Assembly: GCA_946610645.1 (NCBI GenBank)
Contig: CAMOCK010000217.1
Coordinates: forward strand, 1 to 35,637
Origin: an uncultured Bacteroidales bacterium
GTDB taxonomy: Bacteria; Bacteroidota; Bacteroidia; Bacteroidales; F082
DNA: 35,637 nucleotides
Direction: 5' to 3'
The notes beneath the pieces are model-generated. The model was not told the origin of the DNA and searched no databases. It saw only the letters and a list, made by a program, of their open reading frames with translations. The position numbers and the translations under genes were made by a program. Below are positions 19,391 to 28,551 of this stretch, one piece after another (position 1 is the first letter of the stretch; each line of letters begins with the position of its first letter).

Positions 19391-20521
19391 CTATAGCCTT
19401 CTTGTGACTTTCGGGAGCATTGCATCGCGCCAGTCGGCAAAGTCGCCTCCGATGATGTGTTTCCTCGCCTCGCGCACCAGCCAAAGGTAGAACCCGATGT
19501 TGTGAAGACTGGCAATCATGGGGCCAAGGATTTCTCCCGCCACGAACAGATGACGCAGATAAGCCCTCGAATATTGCGCATCGACGAAAGTTTCGCCGTT
19601 GGGATCGACGGGCGAGAAGTCGGTCTTCCACTTCTCGTTTTTCAGGTTGATGATGCCTTCGGAGGTGAAAATCATGCCGTTGCGTCCGTTGCGGGTAGGC
19701 ATCACGCAGTCGAACATATCGACGCCTCGCGAAATGCCTTCGAGGATGTTGGCCGGTGTGCCCACGCCCATCAGGTAGCGCGGCTTGTCTTTCGGCAGAA
19801 TGGCATTCACGAGTTCAATCATCTCGTACATGGTTTCGGTGGGTTCGCCCACGGCCAGTCCTCCGATGGCGTTGCCGTCGGCGTTTTTCGAGGCGATGTA
19901 TTCCGCCGACTGCTCGCGCAGGTCGCGATAAACACAGCCTTGAACGATGGGAAACAACGCTTGCTTGTAGCCATATTTCGGCTCGGTTTCGGCAAAACGG
20001 CTCAGGCAGCGGTCGAGCCAACGATGGGTCAGTTCCATCGACTGCTTAGCGTAGCGATAGTCGGCCGTCCCTGGCGTGCACTCGTCGAAAGCCATCATGA
20101 TGTCAGCCCCGATGCTGCGCTGTATGTCCATCACGCGCTCGGGAGTGAACAAGTGGCGCGATCCGTCGATGTGCGACTGGAACATGACGCCTTCTTCCTT
20201 CATCTTGCGGATTCCGGTGAGCGAAAACACCTGAAAGCCTCCGCTGTCGGTGAGTATCGGACGATCCCATCCGTTGAACTTGTGGAGGCCGCCTACAGCC
20301 TCAAGCACGTCCAAGCCTGGGCGAAGATACAGGTGATAGGTGTTGCCAAGTATGATTTGTGCCTTGACTTCGTCGCGCACGTCGCGAATGTGGCAGGCTT
20401 TCACCGTGGCCGCAGTTCCAACAGGCATGAAAATAGGGGTCTCTATCGGGCCGTGACCTGTGCTCAAAACACATGCGCGAGCGTTGCTTTTGCGGTCGTT
20501 GCTGACAATGCTGAATTCCAT
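19391..20521 (-). CDS. tgt: Queuine/archaeosine tRNA-guanine transglycosylase
   Basis: TPIFMPVGTAATVKACHIRDV; LTDSGGFQVFSL; MAFDECTP; GIIVQGCVY-like FPIVQGCVYRDLR; YLMGVGTPANILEGISRGVDMFDCVMPTRNGRNG. Confidence 0.97.
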   Translation of the reverse strand: MEFSIVSNDRKSNARACVLSTGHGPIETPIFMPVGTAATVKACHIRDVRDEVKAQIILGNTYHLYLRPGLDVLEAVGGLHKFNGWDRPILTDSGGFQVFSLTGIRKMKEEGVMFQSHIDGSRHLFTPERVMDIQRSIGADIMMAFDECTPGTADYRYAKQSMELTHRWLDRCLSRFAETEPKYGYKQALFPIVQGCVYRDLREQSAEYIASKNADGNAIGGLAVGEPTETMYEMIELVNAILPKDKPRYLMGVGTPANILEGISRGVDMFDCVMPTRNGRNGMIFTSEGIINLKNEKWKTDFSPVDPNGETFVDAQYSRAYLRHLFVAGEILGPMIASLHNIGFYLWLVREARKHIIGGDFADWRDAMLPKVTRRL

Positions 20522-20536
20522 CGTTCAAATTTTGCG

Positions 20537-20544
20537 CAAAAGTA
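20537..20544 (-). promoter_or_regulatory. Bacteroidota -7 promoter element (TACTTTTG) for tgt
   Basis: Reverse complement of CAAAAGTA, 16 nt upstream of the tgt ATG. Confidence 0.5.
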
Positions 20545-20569
20545 CGACTTTTTTTCCAACATTTTTCCC

Positions 20570-20577
20570 TACCTTTG
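20570..20577 (+). promoter_or_regulatory. Bacteroidota -7 promoter element (TACCTTTG) for the glycosyltransferase gene
   Basis: TAnnTTTG, 24 nt upstream of an in-frame GTG start at 20601. Confidence 0.5.
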
Positions 20578-20600
20578 TGGGCAATAATAAACATACAGCA

Positions 20601-21764
20601 GTGCATATCGATTTTTTCTATAACCGTTTCAGTTTCATTGTTTTGGCGATTTTTATTATTGCCCTCATCATCCAATTGGCCTACCATTGGGGGCTGTTTT
20701 CGCGGGTTGCGTTCTACAAGCGTAAACACCCCATCAAAAGCGATGCGGAGCTTGAGCCTGTTTCCATCGTCATCTGTGCCCGTGATGCCTACGAATATCT
20801 TGTGGACCTTGTTCCCGCCCTGTTGAAACAGGATTATCCTGATTTTGAGATAGTTATTGTTAACGACTGCTCCGATGACGAAACGGAGGAGTACTTGAAA
20901 GACCTTGAGCGCAAGGAGCCTCGCGTCAAGCCGGTGCAGCTTCTACAGCATCTCAACTTCTTCAACGGAAAGAAGTTCCCGCTTTCGATGGGCATCAAGT
21001 CGGCGTCCAACGACCTTATCGTTTTGACCGATAGCAACTGTATGCCTTCCAATGACTTATGGCTGCGTAGCGTGGTGGATTGTTACCAAAAAAACACGGA
21101 AGTCGTCATAGGATACAGTCCATACGAGCATAAAAAGGGCTTGTTGAACCAGCTCATTCGTTTCGATGCCCTGCAGCAGGGGCTGCAATACCTTTCAGCG
21201 GCCTTGTGCCGACGTCCGTATATGGGCATGGGGACCAATCTCTCTTATCGCAAGGAGTTGTTCTTCAGAAACAAAGGTTTTATTTCGCATTATACTACCT
21301 CTGTCGGCGACGATGACTTGTTTATCATGCAAGTGGCCAACAAAAGGAATACGGAAGTGCTCATCAATGCCGAGGACACGGTGTTCACTGCGCCCACTCG
21401 TAGTTTCAAACATTGGATGCGTCAAAAGAGTGCACGCTATTCCACCATCCCGAAATACAGTTTTGGAGCGCGGGTTTCGTTGGCCTTGTTTGCCTGGTCG
21501 CACACTTTGTTCTATGCGGCTTTCATTGCGCTCTTACTGATGAAGCCGGCTTTTGCACTGTCGATAGGGGCAATGTATTACATTCCTGCGTTGGTCTTCC
21601 TTTTCCTTTTGCGTTTTGGCAGCCAGTTGTTTGTCTATTTCAAGGCTTCTAAACGCTTGGGTGAACGCGGATTGCTGCCAGGCCTTTTGGCCTACGATTC
21701 CCTTTTTGCCCTGCTGACGCCATTGTTGCGTTTGATGGGCAGGATGAAAATCGGGGTGGAATAA
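20601..21764 (+). CDS. Family 2 glycosyltransferase with N- and C-terminal TM helices
   Basis: VSIVICARDAYEYLVDLVPALLKQDYPDFEIVIVNDCSDDETEEYL; LTDSNCMPSNDLWL; SVGDDDLFIMQVA. GTG start at 20601 preferred because the longer ORF overlaps tgt and the promoter. Confidence 0.88.
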   Translation: MHIDFFYNRFSFIVLAIFIIALIIQLAYHWGLFSRVAFYKRKHPIKSDAELEPVSIVICARDAYEYLVDLVPALLKQDYPDFEIVIVNDCSDDETEEYLKDLERKEPRVKPVQLLQHLNFFNGKKFPLSMGIKSASNDLIVLTDSNCMPSNDLWLRSVVDCYQKNTEVVIGYSPYEHKKGLLNQLIRFDALQQGLQYLSAALCRRPYMGMGTNLSYRKELFFRNKGFISHYTTSVGDDDLFIMQVANKRNTEVLINAEDTVFTAPTRSFKHWMRQKSARYSTIPKYSFGARVSLALFAWSHTLFYAAFIALLLMKPAFALSIGAMYYIPALVFLFLLRFGSQLFVYFKASKRLGERGLLPGLLAYDSLFALLTPLLRLMGRMKIGVE

Positions 21765-21772
21765 GGCTTAGG

Positions 21773-22447
21773 TCAGTCTTCCTCAACCAAGAACACGGCC
21801 ACTTGGCGGATGCCGCTGGCACCGATGACGAGGGTTTGCTCGATTTCTGTGGTGCGGCTTGGGCCTGTGATGATGGCCACTTGCGACGGTTTTTCGGTTT
21901 GGTATTTCTTCTTCAGCAACACAAACACGTCTTTCATCCCGTTCACGATTTGCTTTGTCGTGGCAAACACCAATAGCACGTCGGGGAGGGCGTAGGCTTG
22001 TCGCGATTGCGTCAGAATGTCGGAAAGCACGATGCTTCCCGTTTGGGCCACGAGGCACTCGCAGTCGGTCAGGCTAACCAGTTTTTGCTTGGCTTCGCGT
22101 GTTTTGTCGGTGGTGTATGGGATTCCGTAATGCGTCAGCATTTTCTGCATGGAAGGGCTGGTGCAACACAAAGGCTCCCATTCGTTTTCGGACGCGAGTT
22201 GTTTTAGGCAGTCTGAAAAGTCGGTTTCGGTGTCCAAATAGATGAAAATGCCGCCGTGTTCCTTGAAATTTTGCACAAAAGTGACAGCGGTGCCGTCTTC
22301 TTCCTTGATGGGCACCCAGGTTTCGCTGCGTTGGTCGATGTCCTTGAACAGGGCTTCGGGCTTCTCGATAAGGGCATTGCGCACCTTGGCCAGAATCTGT
22401 TCTTTATAGGTGGTGTCTTCGTTCTCCCCTTTGTTGTCCCAAGCCAT
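21773..22447 (-). CDS. LUD-domain protein (LutC/YkgG-like)
   Basis: LVAQTGSIVLSD, VLLVFATTKQIVNGMKDVF, VAIITGPSRTTEIEQTLVIGASGIRQVAVFLV. Confidence 0.88.
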   Translation of the reverse strand: MAWDNKGENEDTTYKEQILAKVRNALIEKPEALFKDIDQRSETWVPIKEEDGTAVTFVQNFKEHGGIFIYLDTETDFSDCLKQLASENEWEPLCCTSPSMQKMLTHYGIPYTTDKTREAKQKLVSLTDCECLVAQTGSIVLSDILTQSRQAYALPDVLLVFATTKQIVNGMKDVFVLLKKKYQTEKPSQVAIITGPSRTTEIEQTLVIGASGIRQVAVFLVEED

Positions 22448-22449
22448 GA

Positions 22450-24486
22450 TTATGCGTTTTCAGGTTCTTGTTCGGTTTGGTTTTGGCTCTCAGCGGCTTT
22501 CAATGCGGCGTTTTTCAGCTTTTCGTCTTCCGAGTTGCCCCACGGACGCTTGCCGAAGATACGCTCGAGGTCCTCGCCGAAAATGACTTCTTCCTCAATG
22601 AGCTTATTGGCCAGCTGGCTTAAGCCGTCGCGGTGTTCGGTGAGGATGGTGATGGCTTCCTGATACGCCTTTTCTACGATAAAGCTCACGCGCTTGTCGA
22701 TGGTCTCGGCGGTCTTCTCGCTGAAAGGCTTGGTGAGGCTATAGTCTTGTTGCCCCGTTGAATCATAGTAACTTAGGTTGCCGATTTCTTCGTCCAATCC
22801 GTAATAGGTCACCATGGCGAAGGCTTGTTTGGTCACTTTTTCGAGGTCCGACAAGGCTCCGGTGGAAATCTGGCCGAAGACGACCTGCTCGGCAGCACGG
22901 CCTCCAAGGGTGGCAATCATTTCGTGATACATCTGCTCCTTGGTGGTGATTTGCCTTTCTTCGGGCAAGTACCATGCCGCACCGAGCGAGTTGCCTCGCG
23001 GCACGATGGTCACTTTGACCAAAGGGTGCGCATATTGCAACAGCCAGCTTGTGGTGGCGTGGCCAGCCTCGTGGAAGGCAATGACCTTCTTCTCCTCTTG
23101 GGTGATGATCTTGTTTTTCTTCTCCAAACCGCCGATGATGCGATCAACGGCGTCAAGAAAATCTTGTTTCTCGATGATTTCCTTGCCTTTACGGGCGGCC
23201 ATCAGCGCGGCTTCATTGCACACGTTGGCAATGTCGGCACCCGAGAAGCCTGGGGTTTGCTTGGCCAAAAACTCTTTGTCCACGTCGTTGCCAAGTTTCA
23301 GGTTACGCATGTGCACCTCGAATATCTCCTTACGACCCACGATGTCAGGCAATTCAACGTAAATCTGGCGGTCGAAACGTCCGGCACGAAGCAAAGCCTT
23401 GTCCAAAATGTCGGCACGGTTGGTGGCGGCCAACACGATGACACCTGAGTTGGTTCCGAAGCCGTCCATCTCTGTAAGCAGTTGGTTCAGAGTGCTTTCC
23501 CGCTCGTCGTTGCCACCGGTGATGGCACTCTTGCCACGGGCGCGACCTATGGCATCGATTTCGTCAATGAAAATGATGCAGGGCGACTTCGACTTGGCGT
23601 TGTTGAACAAGTCGCGGACGCGCGATGCACCCACGCCGACGAACATCTCCACGAAGTCGGAACCCGAAAGGCTGAAGAACGGCACGTTGGCCTCGCCTGC
23701 CACGCTTTTGGCTAACAAGGTCTTGCCGGTTCCGGGAGGGCCGACGAGCAGCACACCCTTTGGGATCTTGCCGCCCAATTTGGTGTATTTCTCTGGATTT
23801 TTCAGAAAATCAACGACTTCCATGATTTCCACCTTGGCTTCTTCCAAACCAGCCACATCCTTGAAAGTGACATTGACGTTGGTGTTCTTGTCGTAGAGTT
23901 GCGCCCTCGACTTCCCGATGTTGAAGATGGAGCCCGAGCCGCCCATGTTGCGCCCCATGCCACGCATGAGGATGACCCAAAACAGGATGAGCAGGGCGAA
24001 AGGGACAATCCATCCGAGAATGTCCGACATCCAGTTGTTGCGCCGTACGTTTTTGATATACACGGGTTTGCTGAGACCTTCCTGCGCCTTTTCAACCCAT
24101 TCCTCGAAACGGTCGAGCGAGCCAATCTTATAGGTGTAGTTGGGCATCTTCGAAATGCCGTTTGAGGCTGGCTTCGCGTCGGGGAAATGCTTCGACAGGC
24201 CTTTCTGGTTCAAGTAAATCTCGGCATCCTCGCGGTTGACGAGTTCAATCTTGCCCACTTCTTCCATCTTCAGCATCTCGGTAAGCTTGCCTTGGTCGAT
24301 TTCCTCTTTGACTGTCGGGTCAGCGTCTCTGCCAAAAAAGTTCACACCAATCAGCACTGCGAACAAAACGGCATAAATCCAATAGAAACTGAATCGGCGT
24401 TTGTCTTTAGGTTGTTTGTTGGGTTGCTCGGATTGTGGCTGCTGATTGGGTTGGTTGTCAGCAGGGTTTGTTTCTTGGTTTTTCAT
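22450..24486 (-). CDS. ftsH: ATP-dependent zinc metalloprotease FtsH
   Basis: [76 protein letters not shown] zinc site; two N-terminal TMs. Confidence 0.97.
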   Translation of the reverse strand: MKNQETNPADNQPNQQPQSEQPNKQPKDKRRFSFYWIYAVLFAVLIGVNFFGRDADPTVKEEIDQGKLTEMLKMEEVGKIELVNREDAEIYLNQKGLSKHFPDAKPASNGISKMPNYTYKIGSLDRFEEWVEKAQEGLSKPVYIKNVRRNNWMSDILGWIVPFALLILFWVILMRGMGRNMGGSGSIFNIGKSRAQLYDKNTNVNVTFKDVAGLEEAKVEIMEVVDFLKNPEKYTKLGGKIPKGVLLVGPPGTGKTLLAKSVAGEANVPFFSLSGSDFVEMFVGVGASRVRDLFNNAKSKSPCIIFIDEIDAIGRARGKSAITGGNDERESTLNQLLTEMDGFGTNSGVIVLAATNRADILDKALLRAGRFDRQIYVELPDIVGRKEIFEVHMRNLKLGNDVDKEFLAKQTPGFSGADIANVCNEAALMAARKGKEIIEKQDFLDAVDRIIGGLEKKNKIITQEEKKVIAFHEAGHATTSWLLQYAHPLVKVTIVPRGNSLGAAWYLPEERQITTKEQMYHEMIATLGGRAAEQVVFGQISTGALSDLEKVTKQAFAMVTYYGLDEEIGNLSYYDSTGQQDYSLTKPFSEKTAETIDKRVSFIVEKAYQEAITILTEHRDGLSQLANKLIEEEVIFGEDLERIFGKRPWGNSEDEKLKNAALKAAESQNQTEQEPENA

Positions 24487-24510
24487 GTAAATCGTTGGTT
24501 TTTGAGTTTG

Positions 24511-24885
24511 TTAGTCTTCGTTTTCCTTCACGATTCTTTCGGCATCGGCCCACAACTCCTCCAATTTGTAGTAGCCTCTTGCCGATTCCAGGAACACATG
24601 GACGACCACATCCACGAAGTCTATCAAAATCCATTCCGTATTGTCGCGGCCCTCAATATGGTAGGGCTTGTTGTGCGTCTTCTCGAAAACCAAGTCCTCC
24701 ACTTTGTCGGCGAGGGCATCCACCTGTGTTTTCGACGGAGCGTGGCAAATGACGAAATAGTCCGTCACGGCTGTGGTGATTTCGCGCAAGTCGAGGGTGA
24801 CGATGTCCTTTCCTTTCACAGTTTCCATGGCCTCAATCGTCGCGGCCACGATTTCCTCTGGGTTCGTTTGATGTCTTACTCTCAT
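24511..24885 (-). CDS. rsfS: Ribosomal silencing factor
   Basis: ETVKGKDIVTLDLREITTAVTDYFVICHAPSKTQVDALADKVED...EWILIDFVDVVVHVFLESARGYYKLEELWADAE. Start set at the internal Met (24885). Confidence 0.93.
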   Translation of the reverse strand: MRVRHQTNPEEIVAATIEAMETVKGKDIVTLDLREITTAVTDYFVICHAPSKTQVDALADKVEDLVFEKTHNKPYHIEGRDNTEWILIDFVDVVVHVFLESARGYYKLEELWADAERIVKENED

Positions 24886-24908
24886 AGTATCGCAAAAAAA
24901 ATGGAGTG

Positions 24909-24916
24909 CAAAATTA
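24909..24916 (-). promoter_or_regulatory. Bacteroidota -7 promoter element (TAATTTTG) for the rsfS-ftsH-LUD gene cluster
   Basis: Reverse complement of CAAAATTA, 23 nt upstream of the rsfS ATG. Confidence 0.5.
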
Positions 24917-24957
24917 AGCATTTTTGCTTTATGGAGCGTCTTTTCGCGAAAATTAAC

Positions 24958-24965
24958 TAATTTTG
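24958..24965 (+). promoter_or_regulatory. Bacteroidota -7 promoter element (TAATTTTG) for the kdsC-like gene
   Basis: TAnnTTTG, 18 nt upstream of the ATG at 24983; divergent from the rsfS promoter. Confidence 0.5.
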
Positions 24966-24982
24966 TCCAAAATTTCAACGTC

Positions 24983-25495
24983 ATGAACAACCCATTCCAA
25001 CCCATTACCACCTTTGTTTTCGACTACGACGGCGTGATGACCGACGGCAAGGTCTATTCCGACCACGAAGGACATCCATGGCGCGCCACCAACGTGAAAG
25101 ACGGATACGCGCTGCAACTGGCCTCCAAACTGGGCTACAATGTGGCCGTCATTTCGGGCGCAGTTTGCCCCTCGATGGAAGTCAGGATGAACAGCCTCGG
25201 CGTGTTAGATGTGTTCACTGGAATTCCCGACAAAGTGTTGAAACTCAACGAATATATGGCAGAAAAAGGCCTGAAGCCTGATGAAATTGTGTTCATGGGC
25301 GACGACATCCCCGACATCCGTGTGATGCAGGCTGTGGGCTTGGCTGCCTGTCCCGCCGATGCCGCTCTGGAAGTGCGCGAAATCAGCCATTACGTCAGTG
25401 CGAAAGAGGGCGGCAAGGGCTGTGTGCGCGACCTCATCGAGCAAGTGCTGAAGACCCATGGCAAGTGGATGAGTGCGGAAGCCTATTCGTGGTGA
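24983..25495 (+). CDS. kdsC: HAD-superfamily phosphatase, KdsC-like (KDO-8-phosphate phosphatase)
   Basis: TFVFDYDGVMTDGKVYSD; VKDGYALQLASKLGYNVAVISG; FMGDDIPDIRVMQAVGLAACPADA. Confidence 0.85.
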   Translation: MNNPFQPITTFVFDYDGVMTDGKVYSDHEGHPWRATNVKDGYALQLASKLGYNVAVISGAVCPSMEVRMNSLGVLDVFTGIPDKVLKLNEYMAEKGLKPDEIVFMGDDIPDIRVMQAVGLAACPADAALEVREISHYVSAKEGGKGCVRDLIEQVLKTHGKWMSAEAYSW

Positions 25496-25499
25496 AATG

Positions 25500-25529
25500 G
25501 ACTTCGGGACGCGGGACTTCGGGACGCGA
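25500..25529. repeat. Two tandem 15-bp units GACTTCGGGACGCG[G/A]
   Basis: Read directly; units differ only in the last base. They lie between the kdsC-like gene and maf. Confidence 0.85.
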
Positions 25530-25565
25530 GACAGATTCCCAGTCCCGCATAAAAAAAATAATACA

Positions 25566-26147
25566 ATGCTTGAAAACCTAAACAAATACCAAGTCATTCT
25601 GGCCTCCAAGTCGCCGCGCCGCCAGGAGTTGCTGCGCGGGATGGGAGTGGAGTTTGTCGTTCAAACCAAGGAAACGCCAGAAGAATATCCTCCTACCATG
25701 CCATTGGACGAAGTGCCGCAATACCTCAGCCTGCAAAAGTCGTTGGCCTTCACGGGAAACGAGCTTCCCGCTGGCTTTCTGTTGATTACGGCAGATACAG
25801 TGGTGATTAGCGAAGGTGAGATTTTGGGCAAGCCGAAAGACGCAAAAGACGCTTTCAGGATGCTCGCGCAGCTATCAGGAAAGACCCACCATGTGGTGAC
25901 GGGCGTGACGGTGCGCTCGGCGGAGAAAACCGAGTCGTTTGCGGCCACCTCGCAGGTGACTTTCGCGGCTTTGGAAAAAGACGAAATCGACTATTACATA
26001 GCGCATTGCAAGCCTTTCGACAAGGCGGGTGCCTACGGCATCCAGGAATGGATTGGCTATGTGGGTATCAGTGGATTGGAAGGCTCGTTTTATAATGTGA
26101 TGGGTCTCCCGACGCGACGTCTTTTTCAGATACTGAAAAGCTTTTGA
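25566..26147 (+). CDS. maf: Maf-family nucleotide pyrophosphatase
   Basis: VILASKSPRRQELLRGMGVEFVV; ITADTVVISEGEILGKPKDAKDAFRMLAQLSGKTHHVVTGV; KAGAYGIQEW. Start at 25566 preferred over the ORF-track start inside the repeat. Confidence 0.95.
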   Translation: MLENLNKYQVILASKSPRRQELLRGMGVEFVVQTKETPEEYPPTMPLDEVPQYLSLQKSLAFTGNELPAGFLLITADTVVISEGEILGKPKDAKDAFRMLAQLSGKTHHVVTGVTVRSAEKTESFAATSQVTFAALEKDEIDYYIAHCKPFDKAGAYGIQEWIGYVGISGLEGSFYNVMGLPTRRLFQILKSF

Positions 26148-26156
26148 AGATTTCAC

Positions 26157-26164
26157 TATATTTG
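26157..26164 (+). promoter_or_regulatory. Possible Bacteroidota -7 promoter element (TATATTTG) just after maf
   Basis: TAnnTTTG match upstream of the hairpin-rich maf-surE intergenic region. Confidence 0.4.
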
Positions 26165-26333
26165 TCGCCATGAAACGGAGAACCCGTTCTTCCGCATTTG
26201 CGATGCGGTAGCCGTGAGCCCCCGTACCCCGTAATGGCAAATGATGTTCAAATCGCAAGCGCGTAGCGGAGCCTGTACAAGGCACAAAAACAAAGGATTT
26301 TGTTCGAAATAGCGATCATTATCCTTTTTTTTA

Positions 26334-26341
26334 TACCTTTG
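26334..26341 (+). promoter_or_regulatory. Bacteroidota -7 promoter element (TACCTTTG) for surE
   Basis: TAnnTTTG, 16 nt upstream of the surE ATG at 26357. Confidence 0.5.
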
Positions 26342-26356
26342 CAAATTATTACAACA

Positions 26357-27142
26357 ATGAACACACAACGCCCACTGATACTGATAACAAATGACGACGG
26401 CCACGCCGCCAAGGGCCTGCAAAGGCTCATCGCCCTGATGCGCACCCTCGGCGAAGTGGCTGTGATTTCCACCGACGAGGTGATGTCGGCCAAAAGCCAT
26501 TCCTGCACCATCCACAACAAGCTGCGAGCCCGCCTTGTGCGGGAAGAGAAAGACTTCGTGGAATTCCGCTGCAATGGCACACCTGTCGATTGCGTCAAGC
26601 TGGCCTACCAAAAACTGCTTCCGCGCACCCCGGATCTGGTGGTCTCAGGCATCAATCACGGCACCAACGCAGCCTCCACGGTAGTCTATTCCGGCACCGT
26701 TGGAGCTGTCATCGAAGCCTGCATGAACGGCCTCGCAGCCATCGGTTTCAGCCTCGACACTCTCGACCCCGACGCCGATTTCGGCCATCTCGACACAACC
26801 ATCCTCGAAATCACCAAGAAAGTGTTGAAGGAAGGCCTGCCCAAGGGCGTATGCCTCAACGTGAACTTCCCCAAACGTTGCGATGAGCCGCTGAAAGGCA
26901 TCAAAGTATGCCGTCAGGCCGCCTGCCGCTGGGTGGAGTATTTCAGGGAACAATATGACGAGCACGGCGAATTGTTCTTCGACCTTTCGGGCGAGCTGGT
27001 CAGCGACGACATCACGCCGGGCACCGACCTCCATGCCATACGCAACAACTATGTGGCCGTGGTGCCCACTTGCTTCGACTGGACGGCATACACGCAAATC
27101 GAACCAATGAAGAATTACGAACAATTAAGTGTAAAACCATGA
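26357..27142 (+). CDS. surE: 5'/3'-nucleotidase SurE
   Basis: LILITNDDGHAAKGLQRLIALMRTLGEVAVISTDEVMSAKSHSCTI; GTPVDCVKLA; LVVSGINHGTNAASTVVYSGTVGAVIEACMNGLAAIGFSL. Confidence 0.96.
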   Translation: MNTQRPLILITNDDGHAAKGLQRLIALMRTLGEVAVISTDEVMSAKSHSCTIHNKLRARLVREEKDFVEFRCNGTPVDCVKLAYQKLLPRTPDLVVSGINHGTNAASTVVYSGTVGAVIEACMNGLAAIGFSLDTLDPDADFGHLDTTILEITKKVLKEGLPKGVCLNVNFPKRCDEPLKGIKVCRQAACRWVEYFREQYDEHGELFFDLSGELVSDDITPGTDLHAIRNNYVAVVPTCFDWTAYTQIEPMKNYEQLSVKP

Positions 27143-27387
27143 AAATCAAGGATGATTTTTGGATTGGGCTGCTGGCGGGTGCGGCTAGTTTTGGCTTGTT
27201 TTTCCTGCTGCTGAGCCTCATACCTTGGGGCGATCCGTACCGCCGCGCCCCTTATTTGCTGGCTTTCATCCCTGGCATCATACTTTTCAGGATGCTTTTG
27301 GTGAAATGGCACATGGACCGAGCAGGACGTGGCATCCTTCTGGTGACCATAATCGGTATGCTGCTCGTGTTTTTTCTGTTCAAATGA
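27139..27387 (+). CDS. Small integral membrane protein, 82 aa
   Basis: MKIKDDFWIGLLAGAASFGLFFLLLSLIPW...; about three hydrophobic segments; ATGA overlap with the surE stop. Confidence 0.75.
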   Translation: MKIKDDFWIGLLAGAASFGLFFLLLSLIPWGDPYRRAPYLLAFIPGIILFRMLLVKWHMDRAGRGILLVTIIGMLLVFFLFK

Positions 27388-27395
27388 ATTAGAAC

Positions 27396-28541
27396 ATGGC
27401 TAAGAAACAAACAAGAATCACAAAATACTACATCATCGCAGGCGAGGCCTCCGGCGACTTGCACGCCTCGAACCTTATCGCCGAAATCAAAAAAAACGAC
27501 CCTAACGCCGAGTTCCGTGGATTTGGCGGCGACTTGATGCAAAAGCAAGGCCTCGACTTGGTGAAACATTATCGCACGATGGCCTACATGGGTTTCGTCG
27601 AAGTGGCAGCCAATCTCCGTAAAGTATTGGACAACATTAATTTATGCAAGAAAGACATACTCGAATACCACCCCGATGCCATCATCCTTGTCGATTACCC
27701 AGGCTTCAACCTCCGTATTGCGGATTTCGCTCATAAACAAGGTCTTAAGGTGATTTATTACATTTCTCCTCAAGTGTGGGCTTGGAAACGCCGTCGTGTC
27801 AGCAAAATCAAGGCCACGGTTGATAAAATGCTGGTCATTTTGCCCTTCGAGGAAGAGTTTTACAAGCAGTATGGCATCGATGTGACCTATGTGGGCAACC
27901 CTCTGCTCGACGAATTGAAGAAGTTCGGTCAGGGCAACCGCTCCATTTTCTTGCGCCGCAACAACCTTGGCGCCAAACGGGAAATCATCGCCTTGCTGCC
28001 TGGTAGCCGGCCTCAGGAAATCAAACGCACCCTGGGAACGATGCTGAAAATTGTTCCGCATTTTCCTGAATACCAGTTTGTTGTGGCAGGTGTTTCGTCT
28101 GTCGATAATGCATTGTACAAACGAATCATTGGCAAAACTGACGTGTTTTTGGTGGAAAACCAAACCTATGACCTGCTTCAAAACGCCAGCGCAGCTGTGG
28201 TCACTTCGGGTACGGCCACGCTCGAAACCGCATTGCTCTCGGTTCCCGAAGTGGTGTGTTACAAGGCAACGCGTTTCTCCTTTCGCATCGCCAAATGGCT
28301 CGTCAAGGTGAAATATATCTGTCTCGTGAATTTAGTGATGGATAGGGAAGTGGTTAAGGAATTGATTCAGAATGATATGACAGAAGAAAACATGGTTTCT
28401 GAGTTGAGTCGATTGCTTCGCGACGGCAATCGTCAGCGCGAGTTGCTTGAAGATTACGACGAACTTCACGAGCGTCTCGGCAGTGCTGGGGCTTCGGCCA
28501 AAGCCGCCGAAGTGATCATTGGGGAATTGAGGAAAAACTGA
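27396..28541 (+). CDS. lpxB: Lipid-A-disaccharide synthase
   Basis: YYIIAGEASGDLHASNLIAEIKKNDPNAEFRGFGGDLMQKQGLDLV; YISPQVWAWKRRRV; LLPGSRPQEIKRTLGTML; TSGTATLETALLSVPEVVCYK. Confidence 0.97.
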   Translation: MAKKQTRITKYYIIAGEASGDLHASNLIAEIKKNDPNAEFRGFGGDLMQKQGLDLVKHYRTMAYMGFVEVAANLRKVLDNINLCKKDILEYHPDAIILVDYPGFNLRIADFAHKQGLKVIYYISPQVWAWKRRRVSKIKATVDKMLVILPFEEEFYKQYGIDVTYVGNPLLDELKKFGQGNRSIFLRRNNLGAKREIIALLPGSRPQEIKRTLGTMLKIVPHFPEYQFVVAGVSSVDNALYKRIIGKTDVFLVENQTYDLLQNASAAVVTSGTATLETALLSVPEVVCYKATRFSFRIAKWLVKVKYICLVNLVMDREVVKELIQNDMTEENMVSELSRLLRDGNRQRELLEDYDELHERLGSAGASAKAAEVIIGELRKN

Positions 28542-28551
28542 GCCTTCGACA

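Noticed and set aside
19457-20587. 376-aa plus-strand ORF opposite tgt
   Set aside because: Antisense to an unambiguous tgt; no family features.
25473-25565. N-terminal extension of Maf containing DFGTRDFGTRD
   Set aside because: It translates the intergenic tandem repeat and overlaps the kdsC-like gene; the conserved Maf start fits 25566.
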